NCBI GenBank assembly: GCA_964019155.1
Contig: OZ025241.1
Location: forward strand, 61,084,698-61,148,697
Reading direction: 5' to 3'
DNA: 64,000 nucleotides
From: Osedax fenrisi
Lineage: Eukaryota; Annelida; Polychaeta; Sabellida; Siboglinidae
The notes below the pieces were generated by a model. It saw only the letters and a list, made by a program, of their open reading frames with translations. It did no database searches and had not been told where the DNA came from. Below, one piece after another: positions 1-13,806 of this stretch. The first letter of the stretch is position 1, and the number at the start of each line of letters is the position of its first letter. The position numbers and the translations under genes were made by a program.

Positions 1-753
1 CGCATGCTATTAATTGAATACGACATATTGAAGGTGCGAGGGGTTTGCACGGGCTTGGCATAGTTCTATACATATAAGTCGTAAATTAACGGTATGAGAA
101 CCGGAAAACAGCCATAAGGAGGATGTAGGATATCCTAGTTCTATATTATTTAGTTATATATATATTTATCCTATTATATAATATTTAGTTATATATATCC
201 TAATCATAAAATCTTTATATAAATCAGCTAAATTAGTGCGAACTAGGTGTGAGATAACATATAGTTGCCTAAAGTCGGTAATACCGTCACATCAAAGGAA
301 TGATTCGCTTCACTAATTACCGTATTCAGCAGTAATACTTTATTGACTATATTCTGTGATTTATACTCCGAACCATATACTCTTAAGTGATATATAATCA
401 TCGATATCTTAAAGATTTCTTACATAACAAATTCGTATATTAATATATAAATGAAACACATCCTCCTGTTACATAATCAATACGGTGAAATCACTCAACC
501 GTAAATAATAGATGTTCTAATAATCATCGTAAGCGGATGACATATATGTTCTTAAGGACATACTAAAGTTGTTGATAATAATAAAGACACGCGTGATAAT
601 AAATAAATATTTACGTATACGAATATTTAATTATATTTAAATTTATAATTTTAGAACTACAATATCACTAAAATAAATATAGAATATATGATTTACAACG
701 TAAAATAATACATGTGATTTATTTATTTATATATATATGTATATATATATACA

Positions 754-754
<1 letters not shown>

Positions 755-810
<56 letters not shown>
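755..810. repeat. (AT)n microsatellite
   Basis: An uninterrupted TA dinucleotide array of about 56 bases. Open frames across such arrays give poly-IY peptides and are not genes. Confidence 0.97.
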
Positions 811-813
<3 letters not shown>

Positions 814-982
814 AGTATATACGTATACGTATTTGTATAAATCTTGGTGGCACACACAATGTTCGTTCGATTGTGTAAATATGCATATGTATGTGTTGGT
901 GTATTAGTGTATTCATTAGAGTTTTAATTAGCGTGTATGCGTATGTGTTCATGAATTAGTTAGTAAGGGTGTATACATTTGA

Positions 983-1013
<31 letters not shown>

Positions 1014-1472
1014 TATAATATTGCATTGTATACAATATATTGAATTTTATTAATCTCAAATATATGTTTGTAGTACAAACTTTGTACCCAACCATATATA
1101 TATATAACTATAGTTGTATAATATTGTGCGGTAATATTTAGTTATATAAGTATGTAATATTTAACATATATCATGTTATTCTAATCTATTTTAATAATAT
1201 CCAATACAAGAAAACATTGTACAAAATGTATAAAATATATTAAATTATTTATAAAAATTCTCATATAAATTATATTGAAATAAATTTATTAGGAACATAA
1301 ATATACAAAATTAAATTATAACTGATAGAAATTATATATTGAACATTTGACTATATATTTATAAGTTTTGAAATATAAATATATAAATATCTATAATTTT
1401 GAAATCATATAATTTTAATTAATCGAATTATATATAAAATAATATTATTTGATTAATTTATGATTATATTAA

Positions 1473-1508
<36 letters not shown>

Positions 1509-2239
1509 TATAAAGGACTACATAAACTACACGAATACTATACGAATACTACATAACTATACGATTAATATTCATGCATTTTAAATGTATACATTTATAT
1601 ATTAAAATAATATTAAATATATTTAACATTATTTTATATTCTTAATAACACAATAAATACTTATAAGCCAGGAAACTTCTTAAAGATTATCAAATTAGTC
1701 AAACAATTACATCCTCAAAATATATTACAGAGAGTTACTGTTAATAACATATTGTGCAGTAAGAATATCAAGATGTTGATACACAATATGATACTTTCAT
1801 TAAATTGTAAAATTCTACAATATACTCTCCAATTAACAATAGATACACTAATTATTATATTTACCACAATTAATTTTAAATCACTTTTCTTCCAAATAAT
1901 TTATATTTTATATTTTAATTTTCTAATAAATTTTCCAAGTGCCATTTTAAATGTAATTGTTTGTTAAGTGTACGCAGATACATTTCTCAATAAACATTAT
2001 GCATCATAATATCGTCAACTCACTCATATTTGGTATTTTATTTTATTAATTTAAATGTCCCCTTCAAAATAAAAAAGCCTCTTTTATAATCGATAAATAT
2101 GTTATGTAATATTTTACTATATTACTATACAACTAGTATAGTGCTATCCACCATATATATTATATTACATTTATATATATTTATATTCAAAATACCTCCT
2201 CACCCATTTATAATTGTTCTACCTCACGTATATATATAT

Positions 2240-2494
2240 ATATGTTTGAGATATATATCTCAGTGGGAAAACCAAAAGCTAGTAAACCATATGCCACGGG
2301 TTCGACTCCAGTCAGTTCTTGTTTATCTCTTATGTTTATCAAGAACTTAAAAACTATAAATCAAAATACAAGAAAACATGTTACAATGTATACTATTTGA
2401 TTTTTATTGTCAGGGGCCCTCGCAGTTATTTATAACATGTACAAGTTGATGACTTCTTGAGGGGTCCATTTGTATCCGCTATTTGTATTGTATT

Positions 2495-2500
<6 letters not shown>
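2240..2500 (+). mobile_element. SINE family B, copy 1
   Basis: The head has a good Pol III box B (GGTTCGACTCC, about 2298) after a weaker A-box-like part. The body shares a long similarity with 19733-20005, including the block near ACTTCTTGAGGGGTC. It ends directly in an (AT)n array. This is a tRNA-derived SINE-like element by structure; the source tRNA is not clear. Confidence 0.65.

Positions 2501-2543
<43 letters not shown>
2498..2543. repeat. (AT)n microsatellite at the SINE B tail
   Basis: A pure AT array starting where the body of SINE B copy 1 ends, so it may have grown from the element's tail or mark its target site. Confidence 0.95.
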
Positions 2544-2550
<7 letters not shown>

Positions 2551-3060
2551 GGCACCTACTTAATAACTTAATAACTTATATTTTAAGATAAACGTTTTAT
2601 TAACTATTATAAATAAATAATTATTTAATAAAATAAAAACTCAATCATATTATTAAAGTATCCAATAAATGTATAATAAAATAATTGTTTAATATCAAAT
2701 AATAAAAGTATACCATATGGAGTACAATGCATATTATATCCTATAATAATTTATATTATATTTACTAATATATATTAGATAACATTATAATGTATACTGA
2801 TGACTAATATATTGTTTAATGATATTTATATTGTCAATTCAATTATTTATATAAACTAATGTTATAAATAGGTTTTTATAGTGTTATTCTGGTAAATGAT
2901 TATCTAGTCTTTTTAGTAGTATCAATTGTAGGATTTACTCATGTTTGATTTCGAGTTTATATTTGTTTGTAACTATTTTAGTTTTATTCGAATTTTTCCG
3001 AATATTGCAAATATTATATATTAATATGTTTATTAATAAATATATATCTATCTATCAATA

Positions 3061-3062
<2 letters not shown>

Positions 3063-3132
<70 letters not shown>
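3063..3132. repeat. (AT)n microsatellite
   Basis: About 70 bases of TA dinucleotides with a single G interruption. Confidence 0.97.
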
Positions 3133-4598
3133 GGATCGCTATTTATTAGAATACTTAAGCATGTATACATTTATATATTAATAATAATAATAATTATTAT
3201 TATTATATCAGATTTGGCAAAAGTATTTTTGAATAAAAAGTACAGTTTGTCAAGTCCTTCACCCATTTAACACATTTAAAACATTTAAGATGTATATATA
3301 TATATATATTTATATATAGATATATTTAACTTAATTTCTATTAAATATGCAAAATGTTAACTATTCAACAAACAAAAAAGGATAATATATAATAGGATTT
3401 AAATAAAATAAAGTTATTATTTTGTAAACAAAAAGATTTGTAAATGTAATTATGTATGCCTATAGGTATATTAAATATGGTACCTAATGTGTTATATGGT
3501 ATATCGTATATCATAAAATAAACTATATAGTTATATTAGTTATATAGTTATATAGTTATATTATATAACCGATATAAACCTATATTTGTCAATATAGAAT
3601 TGAGAGGCGTGTGAAAGAGATCAAGCGATAACAGTTGACTGAGTGAGGACACGGTATATCTACTGTGGCAGTACCAATAGGAATAATGCATAGGTCGACA
3701 TTAGTATAATGGTATCATAATACTATAATATACCTAACATATATAATAAATACTGCATGTATAAACTAACTTAGATAATATAGAATTATTGTAAATGTGC
3801 TTGAACTAAAATTGAATCTAATTACAAATGAATCCGATTATACACTACCGAAATTTTACTGATGATATAATATAATATATAGTTTATTAGTAAAACAAAA
3901 AATAAATAAATAAAAAAAATATTGAAGAAAAAATAGATATAAATGTATACACACAACGACATGGTACAAAAATTAACATTGGGTTTATAATGAATACAAA
4001 AAACGCCTTGGTTTATGCATGCCGAACAAAATATTCAGATTTATATCTTTCCCCCCATAAATTCCCATACTACTAGTAACCCTAGTACTTCTAGTATACA
4101 AACTACATATGATTATTTCTTCATTGATAATTAATTCCTCAAACACAACTTTAATTAACATATCTAATCATGATACTTATTAGTATTTGTCGTTGATGAC
4201 AAATTATCATTTAAAAGTTATATATCATCCATAACAATTCCTCAAACTTTCAACTATTCAGAATTACAAATACGGAAGTCACTTTACCTCCGAAGACCTT
4301 AGAAACCTCATGAAGACACTAATCAATAATATCATCAATAATCACGATTTGACTCATGTTCTTCCCTAATGAATATACTTCCAGTTAAATCTATTGTTCC
4401 ACTAAATCGTGTATCCGGTTATTTACCAGACGTGTAATTATACCTCGTATACTATAGTACACAACGTATAATAATGTATAACTATCGTATATAACGCTTA
4501 GAAAACTCTATATATACATTACACTATAGTACAACAGCTCATCAATCATATCATATATTGATAACCTCAATATGTAAACTACATAGTCTCTCTATAAT

Positions 4599-4652
<54 letters not shown>

Positions 4653-5089
4653 TTATATTATTTCAATCATAACCATATTCTAAATATACTTCCAAAATGC
4701 ATATTAAATTATCTACATTACTAAAATACTGTTATACTTATATCTTAGAACTCTAATAAAACTTGCCTACATTCAGGAGATTTTGGAAATTCCCTCCCTC
4801 CTGTTATTCCTAGAACGATTCATAAATATTAATTATTTATTTGTCTTTACTCTGATAAATAAATCACCTAACTTCTTATTTCCATATTGGTTATGTGTAT
4901 CTCATTGTATCCTCAAAGTATTACTATTCCCTAATGTTTATCGGAAAATGTTGTTGTGTAAATAAATTGTTCTTTTATTATATTTATTTTTCTCCTCACG
5001 AACGAAGGCCCTTTACCGAAAGGCCTACATATCATTATTTTAGTGAAATAAGCCTAATTTAATCATCCTCCTCATATATATATAATATG

Positions 5090-5125
<36 letters not shown>

Positions 5126-5325
5126 TATTTTAAAACAATGTTATTTATAAATATATAATGCCAAATATTTGCAAAATTGCATATTTATATTATATTTAGT
5201 ATAGTGAACATTGATTTATAGATAATAACATATCTATTAATAATAAATGTATTATCGTAGTACTATATATACACACATAATAACACAATGATTTATTATA
5301 GAACATTACTATATAATAAAATAAT

Positions 5326-5359
<34 letters not shown>

Positions 5360-5559
5360 CGTATATACATATGTATAGCATATGATTAACATGGTACTTA
5401 GAATTACATTACAATTATATAATTAACAATACATTCAGATAGTCTTATATTAGGGCATGTTATTGAAAACAATAATAGAAAGTTGATCAGATGGACACGC
5501 GGTCCGTAAGTAAATACACACCGTTGATACATCGATAGCCTGTCCATCTGTCCATCTAA

Positions 5560-5620
5560 CCACATGACCTCATGACCACGTGACCACATGACCACATGAC
5601 CATATGACCATATGACCATC
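5560..5620. repeat. Short tandem repeat, GACCACAT/GACCATAT units
   Basis: About seven 8-9 base units of the form TGACCACA or TGACCATA. It lies just past the innexin stop codon, so it may fall in the 3' UTR or 3' flank of that gene. Confidence 0.85.
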
Positions 5621-5663
5621 TATTTTCCAAGCTACGATAACTACGCCGGTGTATCGCTATAGC

Positions 5664-5722
5664 GTACTATAGTACTATAGTACTATAGTACTATAGTACT
5701 ATAGTACTATAGGTACTATAGT
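5664..5722. repeat. Tandem repeat of the 8-mer AGTACTAT
   Basis: About seven perfect copies of an 8-base unit containing the palindrome ATAGTACTAT. It starts about 20 bases beyond the innexin stop codon on the minus strand, so it should be transcribed in the 3' UTR, where it could form long hairpins. Confidence 0.9.
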
Positions 5723-5742
5723 AAGCTCGTGCGCGACGCACA

Positions 5743-5886
5743 TTAGCTATTCCAGTAAACGTGTTCCAGAGTGGAAGAGATCTGAGTTGTTTGCTGCTTG
5801 TAGAGTGAGGTCACCTTCATCAGGATGTCCGCTACCATCTTCTGACCGTAGTTGTTCTCTATCAGCTTCAGTATGAACACACCATC
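5743..5886 (-). CDS. Innexin exon 9 (C-terminus and stop)
   Basis: Follows the acceptor TATACTCACAG. It encodes residues 332-378, opening with DGVFILKLI, the conserved cytoplasmic segment after the fourth helix, and ends VYWNS then TAA at 5745-5743. The tail beyond the motif is short, about 38 residues. Confidence 0.93.
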   Translation of the reverse strand, partial: DGVFILKLIENNYGQKMVADILMKVTSLYKQQTTQISSTLEHVYWNS

Positions 5887-6566
5887 CTGTGAGTATAAGT
5901 CCACAAATATATGTATATATATATATATATATAAGGGAGACACGTAGCATAGTTATTTAATATATATTATATTTTATATATATATATATATATTATATTC
6001 CTATTTATACATATTATACGTAATTAATTTATATTTATATCATATAGATTATTGATAATACATATAAAACGTTAATCTATAATGCATAGCGATTATTTGT
6101 ACATGTATACATTCAAATATTTTAATATTTGTCGCTAGTAAGTTAACATTTATAATTTTAAATTAAATTAATTTAAAATAATCTTTATTATATATAATAT
6201 AAAAATTATGGATATAGGTCGATTGACTAATGATATTTTAAATGTGGGTCATGAGACCTATTTAAAAATAAATAATTTGACCAACTTTATTTAAATGCTG
6301 TTCATTTAACCTATTTTGTATAGAATAAATGTGGGTCATGTAACTAATATTATTTTAAAATATTCGTCAGTTTACTAATATTTTATAAATATCAGTCAAA
6401 CTTTACACTATACTTTTGATCCACATTAGAGGCATAATGTTAGTCAGTTGACCACGTTATTTTTATGAGTGTATATAAGAATAAATAAATATATTAGAAA
6501 TAAATTTATGTTAATTGAAATTATATTATATTGATATGATAATTAGAATGTTAAATTGTAAAAATG

Positions 6567-6622
<56 letters not shown>

Positions 6623-6710
6623 TTATAAAGGAATACAAATTATATTTATAAAATCATTGATAATAATTATATGATGTATATTAGTTATTTATATATAAAA
6701 TGTATTAATA

Positions 6711-6762
<52 letters not shown>

Positions 6763-9422
6763 CTACTAAAATGTGTTGGTGTAACTTCTAAAATACTTAT
6801 ATGAATGATTTTTAAGTATAATGAAAATTAAGATACATTTAAATACAGTTTTACAGCGGATAGTATAGTACATGTCCCTTGTTTGAACAGGTTGATATAT
6901 TACTATACATAATATAATACGAGTGTTGTCAGTATATTTACATAATATATTGTTACAAATACAATGATGTTTATAATTTATTTATATATTAAAACTTCTA
7001 TATATATATATCGTATTAATGATATTGCAATATGGGCATGCCCTAAGATTGGTTAATTGATACATCCTCCTTTTAATCTATATGATTTCACATCGTACCC
7101 GCCTGCTACTATATGTATACTATATATAGTATCTCATAATATTTCATAATGGGTTAACTGATTTAGACTGACATCGGCCCCCAACATGTCACGTAACTAA
7201 CCTAGAGTTCAAGTAAACAATGCGTGTAGGGCTTATTGAAAAGTACATCAACATATAAACATACGGTATTATGATATGTATGCATACATAAAATAGGAAT
7301 GTACTACTAGGTGAATAATTTACAGAGAAATATAACCCCAGCAGCGAAATTAACGTAACTCTCGTGTGAAATATCGGGTGCCGATGTCAGTATTCAGCGG
7401 TTCAAGTATATTCTCCATATATATATATATATATAACAACTATAGGGTCTAATATTTCCCAGAGTTCTAGTATTTATGATTATATATATATTGACGATAT
7501 CAATATATATACTCCTCCTCCCTATATATAAGGTATGTATACACCCTCACCAGATAATTGTCCACTAATTACATATACATCCTATATTTTATTACTGGCA
7601 TCTCTCCAATAATCTTCTGCTAAATACCTCAACAATTTTATAATGTGATCTCAATACATTCAATAATCTGGACTCTTCATTTTCTTAAACATTTTATTAT
7701 GTTAACCTTTATATTATACTAACTCTTCTGATATCTTAATTCTGAGATTATTGTAATATTGTTATATTAACATAATGTTATATTAACTCTGAAAGTATGT
7801 TAACCCTTCTGTTATCTTAAACATTAGGTTATATTAGCCATTTTTATTGTAATCCTTCTGTTATAGTCAACATCCTATAATTTTAGTAATACTAACTTAG
7901 TATTGATATATTATTTAAATTCCGCCCATTTTTATTTTTAATAAAATTGAATATTAAGTTAATATATTTGTATATATTTAATAATAGATATTTAGAAAAT
8001 ATATACACTATTTAACTACGTATGTTAATATATTAAAGAGATATATTGTAAATATTGATTACAAATATAAAAATATATTGAAATATCTAAATACAAATAT
8101 TTATGTTAATGTTACATACGTTTCATAGTTAATTACTATAATGAGTTATTATTAATGCAATGTCAATTACAACCTACATTGTTACATAATATAATGACAT
8201 AGATAATATTATAATTTAAATTGTTTCTATGATTATAATTTAACAATATCATACAATTTATATAAATCTAAACATTTTAAAAAATATTTAGAATAAGTAG
8301 AGTTCTCCGATAATCTTATTGATTTAGAATTTGTTAAATAAATTAAGATGGTAATAATGCAGTATATGATGTATATATACACATTTTTTTTATTACATAT
8401 ATATATATATATATATATGTATACTTATATATCTATAAGTATACTTATAAACATATAAATACCTACTATAATAGTGTACCTGTAATAAATAATGAAGCAG
8501 CAGTCTATCGACCTTGTCTATCTCTGAATATCTTCTTCTCAGGTAATTTATATTGATCTTGTTAATACACATCTGCAATATTATATAGATACTTGAGAAA
8601 TGGACAACGATATAGATATAAATTATCGTAGATTTAAATCGATATAATAGTATTAAATTTAGAAACAATATTATAGATGTATATAGATTTACTAATGTGG
8701 CATTTTGAATAGATTTTTTCAATAAATATTTTAATTCATGAAAATAAATTTAGTAAATATATTAAATAAACGGTTATTAATGTTGATGTATTATTATATA
8801 TGTACACTAGGGTAGATCGTTTTTGAAAGTGTTGCTATATCGCTCACAGTAGGTCATAAATGTCACAATAAACATATTTATGAAGTTTCATCAAAAAATA
8901 TTTAATATTGATAAAGCAACAAAACTTTAATTAAGAAATATTTGCTTTTATTTTACATTGCACATTGAATAAAAGTATAAGGCTATAAGGAAAAAAAAAA
9001 TTATTGTTATTGCAATACATCAACGAAGGGGTAGGTACTTTTACGTAACCATAGAATCGATGACGGATCGGCTTCTAATGGAAATTAGAGCCTTATATAG
9101 TTATAAGTGAAAACTTCATCTAAGTTCCTGGATGGGATGAAAGGACTCCACCAAATAACAATAACAATAACAACAACAACTATTACGTAATCGCGTACGT
9201 ATTGCGTAACCTACAGACTAACGTTACGTAACGCACTGCAGATACCGTAACACGTGACCCCGGCCACCAGCATTACCCAGAACCACACGAACACGAAGAT
9301 CACCTCGTGAAACATGTTCAACGGAAGTACGCACTGTACCGAATGTCTGTGTACATTCTTTAGCTCTCGGATCTGTTCGGTAGATTATTATAAGTGTAGG
9401 TATGTGCATAGTTTACTTAACG

Positions 9423-9469
<47 letters not shown>

Positions 9470-10521
9470 TTTATCGCTTTTTTTATACTATTTTATAGAT
9501 TGTTTTTATATATATTTTTAGGAAGAGAAAGTGAATTTAATTATTTTAATTTTATTTTTAACTTTATTTATAATTAACTAATGATACGAATTTGACTAAT
9601 GATAACTGAATTGGGATAACGAATTAATGATAATTATACTAATGATATTTGACTAAAGATAATAAACTAATGATAATGATCAGTAATAATTGACTAATGA
9701 TATATATTGATTAATGATATTAATTATTATTATGTATGACTATTGATTATTGACTTTATATTTTATTTATATTATATTTTATTATTTATTTTATATTTTT
9801 ATTTTATACTATATCTTTTATATTTATGTTATACCCTTTTAACTTATAATTTAATTTTATTATTTTATGAAATGATGATTAAGATTATGAGGAGTTTTTT
9901 ACTATTATTATTTTATCGTTGATGTTTTTTTTTATAAATTTGTTTACTTTTAATTATTTAAGAAAATCAAATAAAAACAAAATGTATTAATTCTACTTAG
10001 ATTTTTGAATGTGTTATATTGAGTGGCATTATTAGCGATAGTGGTATGTAGTTGGGAGTAAAGGTGCATTTATTGGCGGTAAATGTTGTCAGTGTTCATG
10101 CTCTTGGCGCAAGTATGATCCTTAAGGCATAGGACTTGACGAACCCACACCTTGAAAGTTGAGACGCCATTGTCAATATGCGTGTCACCAATATAAATTA
10201 CATGTAAAATTGATACTTAACAAAATATCTTTTTTTTTTTTTTTAATTTAAATTTTGTTTTTATTTAATTTTGTATTAATTGTTTTGTGTAACTATTAAT
10301 AATATACTTGTAATTATCTTATTAATTATAATGTTATCCTATCCTTTATTTTATTTTCATTATATTAATATAATTATCAAATTTTCTCCTTATAATCTAT
10401 TGGGTGAAAGACTCGACAAGCTATGCTATTTCTTTCATCCAGGCTTTTGCCAATCTGATATTATTATTATTATATATATATATATATATATATATATTAC
10501 TTAAATACATCGTATAATATA

Positions 10522-10562
<41 letters not shown>

Positions 10563-11579
10563 TATATTCATATATGATTAAATATAGAATAATTTTCTAT
10601 ATTTATTATTTCTTTATGTATACATTCAAATATTTAATAAAAACAACTTTGATAACACCGCAATGATTTACTTAATTATGATTGGATAATAACTTTAAAT
10701 ATGTATGGCAAACTAAAGAAGCAGTAACGCAGAAGCTTATAACCTCGAACGTGCAAACAGTTATTCTCGGGAATTTAGTTTTATTGTTCCATTGTTTGCC
10801 TTCCACCAAGTTACGCAATATCTCTAAGCCGAAGTACCGGAACTTCATATCCAAACACGTGTCCAATAAGTAAATCTAGGGGGTGATTAAAATCGTAACC
10901 GATCACGGGTAGTTAGTGAAATGGGGTATTTATGTAATATTTATTTATATATGTAATTTTTAATAAATTTATAAAACATTTCAATGTAGTCTACATGTAC
11001 ACATTGAGAGTCTATTTAGTATTTTGAACACCATTTTTGAATGTTTAGAGATTAGACATTAAAACACGTGTTTAAAAGACTAAATACATATTTAAACTGT
11101 ATTTAATCTATGTTTAGAGATATATTTGTATAATGATATACATTTATATATAAAGGGTATATATACATACCCTTTATGGTATACCATCTTATGCCGACAA
11201 GCTCGACCTGGTAAGGTAAAGTAAGTATACCATATACCCTATACCCTATACTATTGTATACCAATTAGTATATTAATAGATGATTTAATAAATAAAATAT
11301 ACATATATATAAATAATGTATTAGATGTTGTAGTATAAGTATCTTCTACATGTTTGTGTTAAAACTGCCTATGTTACTCATGAGCTAACTAGGAAGTTGG
11401 CTAGGAAGTGTACTTATAAGACCCGCATGTAGTTGTATTCGGATTAAATACTTGCCCTATAAGATGGGTCTTAAAATAATATTTGAAATAATCTAAATAT
11501 AATATTGTATATATATATATAAATGTACAGGCTCACATTAAAACCATGAATGTATTAAACCATTTTACTAGATACAAAA

Positions 11580-11618
<39 letters not shown>

Positions 11619-11668
11619 CATAATACACTTTTGTATACTATTATTTAAGTGTCTAAATAAAATAGTAT

Positions 11669-11699
<31 letters not shown>

Positions 11700-11902
11700 C
11701 TTACCTGGAATACAGATATGAGAAGATATCCTAATTTAGTTATTAATGAACAAATAACAAGTTTAATCCTGCTCCTCCTTCTCAGAATATAGTTTATAAG
11801 TGTATCGCTTGTTGAACTGGTTATCATAATAATAGATATTATTATTGATATTGTTTAATTAGTATTACGATCACATAAACATCATGCATTGACATAATAG
11901 TC

Positions 11903-11939
<37 letters not shown>

Positions 11940-13532
11940 CTGCCTGTGTGTGTAAGTGGCTAAGGCGTTAGACACAGAAGCAGTAGGAAATTAATTAATT
12001 AATTTTATAAAATGGGTCTTAAAATATTATTTAGAAGTGATATTATATAATTGTATATATATAAATTATAGGCTATCGTTAAAACCATGGATGCTTTAAC
12101 ACATGCCTTCAAAGGCACATTAGATCCATATATGGTTATAAGTGAAAACTTCATCTATTCCTGGATGGGAATAACAAAATAACAATAATAATAACAATAA
12201 CATAATATATATATATATATATAATAATATATATATATATATACACGTATATATACGTATATATACGTATATATACGTACATATTGACACGTGAAATACC
12301 CTTAGAGTACGCCCACTAACCACGGTTTATAGATATCGTTATTAGACCTCGGCACCAGGTACCAGAACAGCTTATCGGCCACTGAGGCTAGCATCCGGTC
12401 AGAGTTCTCCAATGCGCATGGCAAGTGAACGTTCGCGCAGTCCAGCAGTAGCGACTTCGTGTCGATACCGGATGTGGTGGTAATCAATCGCCTCTGACGT
12501 CATGATTATGTAATGGTTGTAGTAGTAATATATAAATATAATATATATATAACTAAAGAGAAAATGTATATAGATACATCTCTAAACATAGGAAACTATA
12601 TAATACATTTAAAAGTAGAAAAGGGAGAATGCAGTCAAATGATATATACTAAATATAATGATAAATATTACTCATATTATATAACGTATTTACCCACCAT
12701 TATATGATGGATGTCGGACAATCAGATAAATAATGCATATATAGAGATATTTAGAAATAAAAATGGATAATTATATATTATTTCTTAAATATAGTTGAAT
12801 TTAAATAAATGTACTTTTAGAGTGACATATACATTTAAGATATATGGAAAATAGGATATAAAAATGTATACATTGAATTTGAAATAATAATTAAAGCATA
12901 GAGAAGTATAGATATAAATATACGAGTAGATATATAAAGAATGTTATAGTAGATAGTCATGATTAATTACTGTAATTAATTTATAGATACGATTAATTAT
13001 TGATAAACTTTAGATAAATTAAATATTTTATAAATTATAGGGTGATATATAACGTATTCGACTCAATGGAGACATGCAGGTAAGTTTATCTCTTATGTTT
13101 ATTATAAATATATGCAATAAAATAAAATGTTGTTTACATTTATATTATTATCTGACCCTATAAATATTGTTACATTGTCGTTGTATTCACATATGATAAT
13201 CATAATAGATACATCTACCTGGAGTCGAATACGTTATATAATACCCTACATTTGTAAAATGTTTAATTTATCCGAAGTTTATCTATTGTATAGTGATATT
13301 CAAATCTAAAACATTGATTTAGGCACAAAAGTCTCGGATCGGCATTACAAATCTCGGCATCATTTGCATCAATAGTCATGTATAATATGTACTATGTACG
13401 TTATATAGTACGTTATATTTTATGAGACTTATTTATGTGTCTATTGGTATCCAATAGTTAGCTATTATATACCTATTTACATTACATATATATATATATA
13501 TATATATTATATATAATTTTTATTATTATATA

Positions 13533-13587
<55 letters not shown>

Positions 13588-13699
13588 AACCATAAAGAAA
13601 GGAATAATAAAAAGAGTCGCTTGAAAAATAAGTAGAACTGGAACCCATTGGTAATAATTGATTCTTCTTTCGGTCTTCTGAAAATTCCAAAATAAATAT

Positions 13700-13750
<51 letters not shown>

Positions 13751-13774
13751 ATGTAATATTATATTAATTGTTTA

Positions 13775-13806
<32 letters not shown>

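Larger units (their letters stand above)
1..5400. other. AT-rich intergenic DNA
   Basis: No exon-like island or long open frame is visible apart from reading through AT repeats. The stretch holds many (AT)n arrays and one SINE copy near 2240-2500. A slightly GC-richer patch near 3600-3700 has no motif I recognise. It lies downstream of the minus-strand innexin gene. Confidence 0.6.

Noticed and set aside
719..952. Open frame encoding a long poly-IY peptide
   Set aside because: It reads through an (AT)n array. The same applies to the other poly-IY frames in the window (for example 3133, 9314, 17860, 29843, 31119, 61606).
9224..9409. Longer open frames on both strands over innexin exon 7
   Set aside because: They are shadow frames. 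The innexin frame alone carries the QCVLP motif and matches the exon phases.
12302..12487. Reading innexin exon 4 on to its in-frame stop as the end of a protein
   Set aside because: Donor sites precede the stop, and the next exon in phase carries the third helix.
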